From AC-32 sp038236705 (GTDB taxonomy: Bacteria > Actinomycetota > Thermoleophilia > Gaiellales > Gaiellaceae): a DNA stretch of 64,000 nucleotides. The notes under the pieces were generated by a model, which ran no database searches, was not told the origin of the DNA, and saw nothing but the letters and a program-made list of their open reading frames with translations. This document shows, piece after piece, positions 15,368-23,924 of this stretch; the stretch's first letter is position 1, and each line of letters begins with the position of its first letter. The stretch is from assembly GCA_038236705.1 (NCBI GenBank), contig JBBRZN010000003.1:53648-117647 (forward strand), written 5' to 3'. The position numbers and the translations under genes are program-made.

Positions 15368-18029
15368 CCACCCGTCAGCGGCCGCGGCCGATGTCATCCT
15401 CCGCGACGGCTCGACCCTTCGACTGAGGGCGCCCGCGCATGACGACGCGGGCGCCCTCGTCGTGTTCCTTGACGGTCTCTCCGAACGGAGCTTCTACCAG
15501 CGCTTCCACGGGATCCGCACGATTGACGACGAGCTCGTCGAGCACTTCCTCGAGCCGAATTGGCACGACCGCGGCGTCCTCGTGGGCACGCTGGCCGGGG
15601 CCGCGGGCGACGAGCGAATCGTGGCGGTCGGCGAGTACGATCGCCTGCGCGACCCGACCGCCGCGGAGGCCGCATTCGCGGTTGCCGACGAGCTCCAGGG
15701 GCGCGGGATCGGCACGCGCCTGCTCGAGCGGCTTGCAGCGCTTGCCGCGGAGCAAGGTATCGAGCGCTTCGTCGCGGAGGTGCTGCCGGGCAACCGTGCG
15801 ATGCTCGGCGTGTTCGAGGGCGCCGGACTCGAAGTGACGCGAGAGCTGGACGGCGGGGAGTTCGAGGTCTGCTTCCCGATTGCGTCCACAGAGCAGTACC
15901 GCACGCGCGTCGACGAGCGTGACCACCTCGCCGTCACGGCCTCCCTCCGCCCCTTCTTCGAGCCGAAGTCCGTCGCCGTGATCGGCGCCTCGCGCCGGCG
16001 CGGCTCGATCGGCGGCGAGCTCTTCCGAAATGTTCTCGCGGCCGACTTCGCCGGCGCGGCCTACCCGGTGAACCGCGATGGCGAGGCCGTCGGCGGTGTC
16101 CGGGCGTACACGACGGTCGCCGATGTGCCCGAGGTCGTAGAGCTCGCCGTCGTCTGCTTGCCGGGCCCACACGTGCTCGCCGCCGCCGAGGCAGCGCTTG
16201 TGAGCGGCGTCAAGGCTCTCTGCGTCATCTCCTCAGGTTTCGCCGAGGTCGGCGCCGCAGGGCGCGAGCGGCAGGAGCTCTTGCTCGGTCTCGTCCGCGC
16301 CCACGGCGGCCGTCTCATCGGGCCGAACTGCCTCGGCATCGCGGTGCCTGGCCTCGGCCTGAACGCCACCTTCGGCCCGCGGCCGCTCCCGCCCGGCCCG
16401 ATCGCGTTCTCCTCCCAGAGCGGCGCCCTCGGGCTCGCGCTGCTCGAGAAAGCCGCCGAGCGGCGTCTCGGCTTCTCGGCATTCGTGTCGATCGGCAACA
16501 AGGCGGACGTCTCTTCGAACGACCTGCTCGAGTGGTGGGAAGACGACGACGAGACGGAGCTCGTCCTCCTGTACCTCGAGTCCTTCGGCAACCCGCACAA
16601 GTTCGCGCGGCTCGCCCGGCGGATCGCGCGCCGAAAGCCCGTGCTCGCGCTCAAGGCCGGCTCGACCGAAGCCGGAGCGCGGGCCGCGAGCTCGCACACG
16701 GCCGCCCTCGCGAGCTCCGACACCGCCGTCGAGGCACTCTTTCGGCAGTCCGGGGTCATCCGCGCCAACACGCTCGAGGAGCTCGTCGACGCGGCGGCGC
16801 TGCTTTCGAGCCAGCCACTGCCACGTGGTCGCCGCGTGGGAGTGCTCACAAACGCCGGCGGTCTGGGAATCCTCTGCGCCGACGCCTGCGCCGTCGCCGG
16901 GCTCGAGCTTCCGGAGCTGAGCGAGGAGACGCGGGCCGCGCTGCAACCGCTCCTGCCCGAGGACGCGAGCCTCGCCAACCCGGTCGACCTGCTCGGTTCC
17001 GCGACGGGCGCAACCTTCGAGGCCGTCATCCCGGCGCTGCTCGAGGACAAGCGACTCGACTCCCTGATCGTCCTGTTCGTGCCACCGGTCGTCGCCGGGG
17101 CCGACGAGGTCGCGGTCTCAATCCAGGATGCGGTCGCCAGCGCCCGCACCGACAAGCCGGTGCTCGCCGTGTTGATCAGCCGCGACGGGACTCCCGCGGC
17201 ACTCCGCGACGGCAGTAGCGCGGTTGCGTCGTTCGCCTACCCAGAGTCGGCGGCCCGCGCGCTCGGTCTAGCGGCAGCGCGCGCCGAGTGGCTTCGGCGG
17301 CCGGCGGGCGCCGTGCCTCCAGCCCCTGAGGTCGACACGCCGGCGGCGCGGCGCTTCGTCGAAGACGCCCTCGCCGGGCACGACGAAGCGTGGCTCGACG
17401 CCGGCGCCACGCGCGGCCTGCTGACGGCCTACGGCATCCCGGTCGTGCCCGAGCGGGTGACGCAGAGCGCGGACGAGGCCGTCCGGGCGGCACGCGAGCT
17501 CGGCCTGCCTGTCGTCCTGAAGACCACCGTCCCGGGAGCTCACAAGACCGAGCAGGGAGGCGTCGCTCTCGACCTGCGCGACGAGCAGCAGGTTCGCGCC
17601 GCAGCCGAGCGAATCGGGCTGCCCGCGCTCGTGCAGCCGATGGTGAGCGGCGGTGCCGAGCTCCTCGCCGGCCTCGTCCAGGACCCGGTGTTCGGTCCCC
17701 TGGTTGCCTTCGGCCCCGGGGGCGTCTTCGCCGAGCTGATCGGCGCGGCCGCCTTCCGGCTGGCGCCGATCACGGACGTAGACGCCGAAGAGCTCGTCCT
17801 CGGAGGCAAGGCCGGGCGCCTCGTGCGCGGCTTCCGCGGGGCAGAGCCGTCCGATGCGGCAGCCCTGATCGACCTTCTCCACCGGCTCTCCCGGCTTGCC
17901 CAGGACCTGCCCGAGGTCGCCGAACTCGACCTCAACCCGGTGGTGGCGCTGCCGCACGGCTGCGTTGCCGTCGACGCCCGCGTCCGCGTCCAGCGACGCA
18001 CGGGCACGCCAACGCCGAAGAGCTGGTAG
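15348..18029 (+). CDS. GNAT acetyltransferase fused to ADP-forming acyl-CoA synthetase
   Basis: Order of domains: GNAT N-acetyltransferase (about residues 15-175, with ADELQGRGIGTRLLERLAAL for acetyl-CoA binding), then CoA-binding, succinyl-CoA-ligase-like and ATP-grasp domains (residues 195 to the end, with PKSVAVIGASRRRGSIGGEL and a C-terminal ATP-grasp core PVVLKTTVPGAHKTEQGG). This is the Pat/acetate-CoA ligase layout in which the GNAT part can regulate metabolic enzymes by lysine acylation. I prefer TTG 15348, 6 nt after a GAGG ribosome binding site; TTG 15342 is possible. Overlaps the alcohol dehydrogenase by 20 nt. Confidence 0.88.
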   Translation: MSVAARSHPSAAAADVILRDGSTLRLRAPAHDDAGALVVFLDGLSERSFYQRFHGIRTIDDELVEHFLEPNWHDRGVLVGTLAGAAGDERIVAVGEYDRLRDPTAAEAAFAVADELQGRGIGTRLLERLAALAAEQGIERFVAEVLPGNRAMLGVFEGAGLEVTRELDGGEFEVCFPIASTEQYRTRVDERDHLAVTASLRPFFEPKSVAVIGASRRRGSIGGELFRNVLAADFAGAAYPVNRDGEAVGGVRAYTTVADVPEVVELAVVCLPGPHVLAAAEAALVSGVKALCVISSGFAEVGAAGRERQELLLGLVRAHGGRLIGPNCLGIAVPGLGLNATFGPRPLPPGPIAFSSQSGALGLALLEKAAERRLGFSAFVSIGNKADVSSNDLLEWWEDDDETELVLLYLESFGNPHKFARLARRIARRKPVLALKAGSTEAGARAASSHTAALASSDTAVEALFRQSGVIRANTLEELVDAAALLSSQPLPRGRRVGVLTNAGGLGILCADACAVAGLELPELSEETRAALQPLLPEDASLANPVDLLGSATGATFEAVIPALLEDKRLDSLIVLFVPPVVAGADEVAVSIQDAVASARTDKPVLAVLISRDGTPAALRDGSSAVASFAYPESAARALGLAAARAEWLRRPAGAVPPAPEVDTPAARRFVEDALAGHDEAWLDAGATRGLLTAYGIPVVPERVTQSADEAVRAARELGLPVVLKTTVPGAHKTEQGGVALDLRDEQQVRAAAERIGLPALVQPMVSGGAELLAGLVQDPVFGPLVAFGPGGVFAELIGAAAFRLAPITDVDAEELVLGGKAGRLVRGFRGAEPSDAAALIDLLHRLSRLAQDLPEVAELDLNPVVALPHGCVAVDARVRVQRRTGTPTPKSW

Positions 18030-18037
18030 CGACGTCG

Positions 18038-18052
18038 TGCGGGAAACCCGCA
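18038..18052. promoter_or_regulatory. Palindromic site B (TGCGGGAAACCCGCA, perfect)
   Basis: Perfect 15-bp palindrome 103 bp upstream of the nitrite reductase-like gene. A second overlapping palindrome CAGCAAATGCTG (18051-18062) follows, then CATGCCGT at 18067-18074 after a 14-nt gap. TAGCGACG plus TGCGGG recurs immediately downstream (about 18074-18089) as a partial direct repeat of the left half. Confidence 0.5.
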
Positions 18053-18154
18053 GCAAATGCTGCGGTCATGCCGTAGCGACGTGCGGGTTCGCCTCGAGGG
18101 CCGCGGCGAGCTGGCGCCGTACGGTGAAGCAATGAATCGAACAGGAGAGTCCCG

Positions 18155-19336
18155 ATGAGCAGTGGAACCCACGTTTCCTACCCCGTCCCCGCGAAGGCGC
18201 AGATCGAGCCCTCGAACGCGTTGTGGGGAGTCGTCTCGCTGTTGCTCGGCCTCCTCGTCGCCATCCTTGGCTTCTTCGCGTTGATGATGTGGATCGACGC
18301 GCACAACGCCAAGGACGCCGCCAACCGCGCCGCGGCCAGTGCTTCCGGCGGCGACATGGCCGGCATGCCCGGCATGGCGACCGGTAGCGGGGCCTCCGCG
18401 ACCGCGGGCCTGCAGAGCTATTCGGGCGCCGCACCGGCGAACGCCGATGCCCTGGCGACGACGCACAAGCCGTTCCCCGCCGAGCTTCCGGCCGCGCCGG
18501 CAGGGCCTGTCGCTAACGTCAATCTTACGCTCAGCGACATCACCGTGGAGATCGCTCCCGGCGTCAAGTACAGCGCCTGGGCCTGGGCCGGCGGTGCGCC
18601 CGGTCCGGTGATTCACGTGCGGCAGGGCCAGCTCGTCAAGATCACGCTCACCAACAAGGGCGCGATCCCCCACTCGGTCGACTTCCACGCCGCACGGGTG
18701 GCTCCCGACAAAGCGTTCGGCGATGTCATGCCAGGCAAGTCGGTCAGCTACACCTTCCGGGCGAACGACGCCGGCGTCTTCATGTACCACTGCGGGACGA
18801 AGCCCGTGCTGATGCACATCGCCAACGGCATGTACGGGGCGATCGTCGTCGAGCCGGGGCCCGGCGTGCTGCCCAAGGCCGACCGCAACTACGTCCTCGT
18901 CGCCAGCGAGTGGTACCTCTCCTCCGACGGCCTCGGTTCGCCCGCGCAGTTCGACATGGCCAAGGCCCACGCGCGCCAGCCCGACTGGATGACCTTCAAC
19001 GGCTACTCGGGCCAGTACGTCAAGCATCCGCTGGTCGCGAAGCCCGGCGAGCTCGTCCGCTTCTGGGTCGTCGACGCCGGCCCCTCGCTCGATACCGACT
19101 TCCACATCGTCGGCACCGTCCTCAACACCGCGTACCCGTTCGGCGACATGAACCCGGCGGACGCCCTGCACAACGTCCAGACGGTGACTGTTCCTGCGGG
19201 CGGCGCGGGCGTCTTCGACGTCAAGATCGAGGAGCCCGGCCTCTACCCCTTCGTCTCGCACGCGTTTGCCGCCGTCGACGAGGGCCAGGTCGGCCTGTTG
19301 AACGTCGGCAACGTCCACGGGACTATGTCCCACTGA
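18155..19336 (+). CDS. Membrane-anchored copper nitrite reductase/multicopper oxidase-like protein
   Basis: 393 aa. An N-terminal helix (about residues 24-48) anchors it, followed by a Met/Gly/Ala-rich linker (GGDMAGMPGMATGSG) and two cupredoxin domains (about 125-260 and 265-390). HSVDFHAA, FMYHCGTKPVLMHIANGMYG and FVSHAFAAVDEGQVG correspond to the Cu-site motifs of NirK: type 1 ligands His-Cys-His-Met in the first domain and bridging type 2 His residues. Likely role is NO-forming nitrite reduction outside the membrane; a multicopper oxidase acting on other substrates is the alternative. ATG with ACAGGAGAG upstream. Confidence 0.8.
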   Translation: MSSGTHVSYPVPAKAQIEPSNALWGVVSLLLGLLVAILGFFALMMWIDAHNAKDAANRAAASASGGDMAGMPGMATGSGASATAGLQSYSGAAPANADALATTHKPFPAELPAAPAGPVANVNLTLSDITVEIAPGVKYSAWAWAGGAPGPVIHVRQGQLVKITLTNKGAIPHSVDFHAARVAPDKAFGDVMPGKSVSYTFRANDAGVFMYHCGTKPVLMHIANGMYGAIVVEPGPGVLPKADRNYVLVASEWYLSSDGLGSPAQFDMAKAHARQPDWMTFNGYSGQYVKHPLVAKPGELVRFWVVDAGPSLDTDFHIVGTVLNTAYPFGDMNPADALHNVQTVTVPAGGAGVFDVKIEEPGLYPFVSHAFAAVDEGQVGLLNVGNVHGTMSH

Positions 19337-19848
19337 CCAAGAAGGCCCACGATGCCTGGGTCGTCGGCGACGAACCGTGCGTCGCGCTGGACATCGGGCC
19401 ACGTAGCTCCTCGCTGTGAGCGGGCCCTACAGACAAACCCGCAACCGAGCCACGGTCTAGACCCGATGCCGCGCAGAGCCCGTCGCTCGACACTAGAGGA
19501 ACGACGAAAGAGCTTCCCGATGAGGTGACTACTCATCATCCTGGCCGACCTGGTCGTCGGCACCGGCACCAGATGCGCGGCGGCCACTCCTGGTCGGCCA
19601 ATTGCGCGCCAGCCGCGCCTTGCTGACGACCACGCTTGCCCGCGGCGGCACGATCAGGTGCCGATCGTCTTCATGACCCTGGTCGTCAAGGTCGCGTGAG
19701 AGCTCAGTCGAGCGCGGAGCGAGGGGCATTGCCCTCTCCCTTTGCGCCCGGCAAGGCCTCATGCTTCACGACGATGACCTCGCCTGACGACCACTCCCAA
19801 GCTCTCCGCCTCGTGGCTGCGCGACGTTGCGCGGCAGCTGCTCGCGGC
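19337..19848. other. Gap with no convincing gene
   Basis: No intact coding frame with credible codon use is seen. It contains half-palindrome site C (AAACCCGCA, 19435-19443) and GATGCCGC at 19465-19472. An ATG at 19519 is followed at codon 3 by an in-frame TGA, and then by LLIILADLVVGTGT and a later VPIVFMTLVVKVA up to TGA 19699; this could be a degenerate short gene behind site C, but no family is recognised. Confidence 0.35.
19435..19443. promoter_or_regulatory. Half-palindrome site C
   Basis: AAACCCGCA matches the right half of the palindrome at 18038-18052; the left half is degenerate. CCCGATGCCGC follows after about 18 nt, as at site A. Weak on its own; reported because of its position among the other sites. 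Confidence 0.25.
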
Positions 19849-20170
19849 TTAGAAAATGTCGCCGCCGTCGCTGTCGCCCGGACCTGGCGTAGACAGGTAC
19901 GAGAGCTCGTCCGCGTTATTGCGACGTATCCAGGAGTAGACCGTCCTCCGCGATCCGCGGTGGGCCGGAGATGTGCTCCCCGCCACGCGGCGGCGGACTG
20001 CCAGAGCCCCGGCTCGGCGATCAGCGCCGCAGGTGCGTGGGCTCCGAAATCGGAATCGAACAGGAAGATGACTTCCTGCGGCGTGAGGAAAACCTCGTGC
20101 CGGTCGAGCCCTTCCAGCTGCTCGGGATCGAACGGTGGGCCGCTTTCGAGGAGCGCGCGAACGGCGGCAT
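19849..20170 (-). pseudogene. Frame-disrupted small conserved actinobacterial protein
   Basis: Reading the minus strand, one frame gives AAVRALLESGPPFDPEQLEG, HEVFLTPQEVIFLFDSDFG and WQSAAAWR; a second gives REHISGPPRIAED; a third gives VYSWIRRNNADELSYLSTPG and ends GDSDGGDIF at TAA 19849-19851. Joining them needs two single-base corrections, one in a GGGG run and one in a GG. The joined sequence resembles a small uncharacterised actinobacterial family I know only as hypothetical. No good start in the first frame: it reads back into the TAG of the upstream gene. Either a pseudogene or sequence errors. Confidence 0.55.
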
Positions 20171-20171
20171 G

Positions 20172-20513
20172 CTATTCCGGCTGGATCGGCAGGACGACCG
20201 TCATCCGCCGCGCCGGATCGTCGCCGAGCTGAAGCGCGGCGAGCTGTTCGACGATTTCGCCCACCAGGCTCGGCTTCGCGACCGTGGAGATCGTGACCGG
20301 AGCGCCCGAGCGCCGCTCGATAACCACCGAGGGACGCCCGTCGATGCGCTCGCCGGCCAAACGACCGACTCGAACGCTTGCGAGGAGCTCGTAGGGAATC
20401 TCCTGGGTACCCTCGAGGCCGTCGAGGCGAATCCCTAGGGGAAGCAATTCGAGCTTACCGGCGGCAAGCGGAGAAGCCCCTTCACGCCAGACCACGCCAT
20501 AGCTCGTTCGCAT
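20172..20513 (-). CDS. Hypothetical protein, 113 aa
   Basis: Starts MRTSYGVVWREGASPLAAGK at ATG 20513; the open frame extends upstream, but those codons look non-coding and contain palindromic site D. The protein is predicted mixed alpha/beta with no membrane segment, and I recognise no domain; a PH-like fold is possible. Its stop is 2 nt before the broken small gene on the same strand, so they probably formed a two-gene unit. Function unknown. Confidence 0.5.
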   Translation of the reverse strand: MRTSYGVVWREGASPLAAGKLELLPLGIRLDGLEGTQEIPYELLASVRVGRLAGERIDGRPSVVIERRSGAPVTISTVAKPSLVGEIVEQLAALQLGDDPARRMTVVLPIQPE

Positions 20514-20569
20514 GTACTCATCGTGGGCGGCAACCGCCCCCGGCGCATCGGGTAGCGCCGCAGCGCGCG

Positions 20570-20584
20570 TGCGGGAAAGCCGCA
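20570..20584. promoter_or_regulatory. Palindromic site D (TGCGGGAAAGCCGCA)
   Basis: One mismatch from TGCGGGAAACCCGCA. On the minus strand CCCGATGCGCC follows about 17 nt downstream, then the start of the 113-aa gene at 20513, the same order of elements as at sites A and C. Confidence 0.4.
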
Positions 20585-20820
20585 ACCGCGCCGCTTCCGA
20601 AGGGGTGTGGAGGCGGCTCCACCACCGACAAGGATCCGCCTTGGGCGGGAAGGATTTTCGCTCCCGCCCACCGGTGCCATCGCGCATCCGATTCACCTCC
20701 TTCCAGAAAGCGTCCGAATCCGGCTCGTCAGAGCCGCAGAGCACCCAGCGCGCGGCTTGGACCTGGTCTTGTCCGGTTGTGACGTTGACCCCAGGCGCAG
20801 GAGGAGGTCAAGATGCAGGT

Positions 20821-22105
20821 ATGGCGCCTGGATTCGAGACGGTGGGCCAGCGGCTGCGCCGCTTGCGCCGCGAGCGCGGCCTCTCCCAGCGCGAGCTGTC
20901 CAGCCCCGGCGTCCCGTATGCCTACATCTCTCGGATCGAGGCCGGCGCTCGCCGTCCGTCCGTAAAGGCTCTGCGGCTGCTGGCGCGGAAGCCCAAGGTC
21001 TCGCCCGAGTACCTGGAACGGGGCTCCGATCTACGCGAGGCCGACGAGCGCGAGCTCGAGCTCGCCGAGGCCGAGCTGCAGGTGCGCCTGGGCGAGGACG
21101 GGGCAACGGCCGAGGCGGCGCTCGCGCGGGTGCTCGAGGAAGCGAATGTAACGGGCGAGACCGCCATTGCCTGCCGCGCACGTATCGGGCTCGGGCTCGC
21201 GGCGGCGCGAAATGGACGAGACGCCGAGGCGGTCGAGCACCTCGAGGACGCCCTGACGGTCGAGCCGCTCAAGGCGGCCGGAAGGCCGGATGTGTCCGCG
21301 ACGCTCGGGCGCGCGGATTCGAACCTTGGTCAGCCGCAACGGGCAGTCGAGCTCTTAGGGCTGCCTCGCCGAGGTGCGTGCCCAGGATCCGCGCGACGCG
21401 GCGAGCGAGATCCGCTACGCGACCTATCTGAGCTACGCGCTCACCGACGCGGGCGACTCCGAGCCGGCGGAGCGACTGCTCGTGGAGCTGGCCGAGGATC
21501 CTCTGGAGGGGGCCGATTCCTACACGCGGGTACGGCTCTTCTGGTCGCTCGGCCGAGTCGCCACCCGCGAAGGTAGGACCCTGAGCGGGCTCTCCTACTT
21601 CCGCCGCGCAGTCGCCTTACTCGAGGCGACCGAGGACACGCTTCACCTGGCGCAAGCGCACGTCTCCTGCGCCTGGGCGCTGACCAAGAGCGGCCGAGCG
21701 CAGGAAGCCGGCGGTCACCTGGAGCTAGCCGAGCAGGTCTTCGGGCCAAAGCCCGACCCGGCCGACCTCGGCTGGCTTCAAACCGAGCAGGCCAAACGGG
21801 CGGTCGCGCTCGGTCAGGGCGCCGAGGCGGTCGCTCGCGCGCAGGAGGCGCTGGCTGCTCTGGGCACGAGCGATCCCGGCGAGCGAGGCGACGCCTCCTG
21901 GGCTCTCGCAGAGGGATACGGCCTCGAGGGCGACATCGACGCGGCAGACGCAGCTTTCCGCCAGGCGGTCGAGCTGCTCGCCGGTCACCGTCCGAGCCGT
22001 GACTCCGCAGCCGCCTGCCGGTCCTGGGCGAAGCTCCTCCGCCGGGCAGGCCGCGAGCAAGAGGCGCTCGACGTGCTCGAACGAGCCGTCGAGATCGGCG
22101 CGTAG
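20821..22105 (+). pseudogene. XRE-family HTH regulator with TPR repeats, frameshifted
   Basis: The N-terminal part (ATG 20821) is an XRE helix-turn-helix: FETVGQRLRRLRRERGLSQR, then SRIEAGARRPSVKALRLLA. It continues as TPR-like helices up to about 21360 (RAVELLG). The remaining TPR helices, EIRYATYLSYALTDAGDSEP through AGREQEALDVLERAVEIGA, are in another frame ending at 22105. One extra base near 21362-21372 explains the switch. Intact homologues are cytoplasmic regulators of about 425 residues in which TPRs bind a peptide or partner. Could be a sequencing error rather than decay. Confidence 0.7.
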
Positions 22106-22115
22106 CGTCCAGACA

Positions 22116-22130
22116 AGGCACGGTGTGCCT
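22116..22130. terminator. Short hairpin between convergent genes
   Basis: AGGCAC-GGT-GTGCCT, a perfect 6-bp inverted repeat in the narrow gap between the HTH-TPR gene and the end of the hydrogenase operon. Weak but well placed. Confidence 0.35.
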
Positions 22131-23247
22131 AGCGCTCATCCGGGCGAGCGAGCTCGACGAGCTCCCGCAACACGTGGTACGCGCTCGCCTGGGCCTCCTG
22201 GATCCGCGGGATGTTCTGTGACCGGCTGACGATCACATGGTCGGCGAGGTCTTCGCCGGCGACGCGGCCGCCGTCATAGCCGACCAGGGCGATCGTCAGC
22301 AGGCCGCGACGGCGCGCCTCGGTTAGCGCCTCGATGATGTTCACCGAGTTGCCGCTCGTCGAGATGGCGAGTGCGGCGTCTCCATCCGTCCCGTACGCGA
22401 TCACCTGGCGCTGGAAGAGCACCTCGGAGCCGATGTCGTTGGCGAGAGCGGTGAGGATCGCCGAGTCCCCGGCCAGGTCGAGCGCCGGTCGCGACGGCCA
22501 GCCCTGGGGAGCGCCGTGGAAGTCCGCGACGAGGTCGGCGGCATCCGTCGCAGAACCGCCGTTTCCGAACACGAGAGCCTTTCCACCCTCATCGAAACGG
22601 CTGCGCAAGGCGCCGGCGGCAGCCGCGAGCTCCTCGCGGCCGTCCAGCAATGTCTGGATCCGTAGCTCCGCCACTTCCTTCGACTTCATCAGCACGGAGC
22701 GGCGAACGTCGTCCACGACCGAGGCGACGTCTTCGTCCTGCCGCTCGAGGAACGGGTACAGGAAGGCGGACGCGCCGGCACCCGTCTCCGAGCCGCCGAG
22801 ATGGTCGAAAAAGACGTGGACGAGCTCCCAGAGCACGTGGTAGGAGATCTCCGCGAGCTCCTGATCGACGAAGGGGTCATCCGCAGCCGGCTTGAACGAC
22901 CAGGTCTCTTCAGCCGCGATCGTCAAGGGCCGGAAGGAGATGACCATGTCGTCCGGCCGGCGCAAAAGCTCGAGCCGGTCGCCCGACAGCGCCAGAGCCG
23001 GCAGCGCCCGCTTGCCGACGATCACCGGATGGACGAATTCGACGGCGACGTGGTGGGCATCCGACCAGTCCTGCGGCGAGCCGCCCTGGGCCAGCAGCCG
23101 GCCGCCGCGGAGGAACTGCTCCGCCATCAGGCGGCAAGCGCGCGCAAGCGGCTCCGCGTGGTCGCCGAAATACGCCTCGTTCGCGCGCGTTCGCGATTCG
23201 AGGAGCTGCTCGACCCGAGCGGCGAGCGGGTCGAGCGAGATGCTCAA
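22129..23247 (-). CDS. Tandem SIS-domain protein (phosphoheptose isomerase-like), last gene of hydrogenase operon
   Basis: 372 aa. The C-terminal half (about 185-370) is a GmhA-type SIS domain with VFGNGGSATDAADLVADFHG and LAISTSGNSVNIIEAL. The N-terminal half looks like a degenerate copy: MAEQFLRGGRLLAQGGSPQD aligns with LRSRFDEGGKALVFGNGGSA, and ISYHVLWELVHVFFDHLGG with QASAYHVLRELVELA. TTG start at 23247 overlaps the hypB stop (TTGA). The substrate is presumably a phosphosugar or a related ligand; its role in hydrogenase biology is unknown. SIS genes next to group 1h hydrogenases occur in other actinobacteria, as far as I recall. Confidence 0.8.
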   Translation of the reverse strand: MSISLDPLAARVEQLLESRTRANEAYFGDHAEPLARACRLMAEQFLRGGRLLAQGGSPQDWSDAHHVAVEFVHPVIVGKRALPALALSGDRLELLRRPDDMVISFRPLTIAAEETWSFKPAADDPFVDQELAEISYHVLWELVHVFFDHLGGSETGAGASAFLYPFLERQDEDVASVVDDVRRSVLMKSKEVAELRIQTLLDGREELAAAAGALRSRFDEGGKALVFGNGGSATDAADLVADFHGAPQGWPSRPALDLAGDSAILTALANDIGSEVLFQRQVIAYGTDGDAALAISTSGNSVNIIEALTEARRRGLLTIALVGYDGGRVAGEDLADHVIVSRSQNIPRIQEAQASAYHVLRELVELARPDER

Positions 23248-23924
23248 GCCGGCGCGGCCTCCCTCGTCGCGCTCCGGAGCAGCCAGTCGCGCAGGTCGTC
23301 GGTTCCTTCCCCCGTCTTCGCGCTGACGAGCAGCCGCTCCACCCCGGGGTGCACCGCGTCGAGGTTGCTCAGGTAGCGGTCGAGATCGAAGTCGAGGTGC
23401 GGGAGCAGGTCGATCTTGTTGATGATCACGAGGTCGCAGGCGCGGAACATCAGCGGGTACTTGAGCGGTTTGTCCTCGCCTTCGGCCACGGAGGAGACCA
23501 TCACGCGGTGGTCCTCGCCGATCCGGAACTCGGCCGGGCAAACGAGGTTGCCGACGTTCTCGATCACCAGGAGGTCGAGCTGCTCGAGCGGCAGCGACGG
23601 CAACGCAGAGCGCACCATGTTGGCGTCGAGGTGGCATTCCCCACCGAAGCCGGGGTCTGTGTTGATCTGGATGACCGGCACGTGCAGGTGCGCGATCCGA
23701 TCGGCGTCGAGCGTCGATTGCACGTCGCCCTCGAGGACGCCCACGCGCACACCCTCGAGCCCACGCAACGTGCGCTCGAGCAAAGTCGTCTTCCCGGCGC
23801 CGGGCGCGCTCATCAGATTGACGACGGTGACGCCCGCGCGATCGAAGTCGCTGCGGTTCGCGGCAGCGATCGTGCCGTTGGCGTCGAGAACGTCCTCGAG
23901 CACCTTCACATGCTTCCGATGCAA
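23244..23924 (-). CDS. hypB: Hydrogenase nickel incorporation GTPase HypB
   Basis: 226 aa SIMIBI GTPase that delivers Ni to the large subunit with HypA. Walker A SAPGAGKTT at residues 39-47; metal site GGECHLD (Cys97, His98) and NLVCP (Cys129), matching the G-domain metal ligands of E. coli HypB; NKID for guanine binding. There is no N-terminal His-rich nickel store. Start TTG 23924 follows AGGAGG by 5 nt and overlaps hypA by 19 nt. Confidence 0.93.
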   Translation of the reverse strand: MHRKHVKVLEDVLDANGTIAAANRSDFDRAGVTVVNLMSAPGAGKTTLLERTLRGLEGVRVGVLEGDVQSTLDADRIAHLHVPVIQINTDPGFGGECHLDANMVRSALPSLPLEQLDLLVIENVGNLVCPAEFRIGEDHRVMVSSVAEGEDKPLKYPLMFRACDLVIINKIDLLPHLDFDLDRYLSNLDAVHPGVERLLVSAKTGEGTDDLRDWLLRSATREAAPA

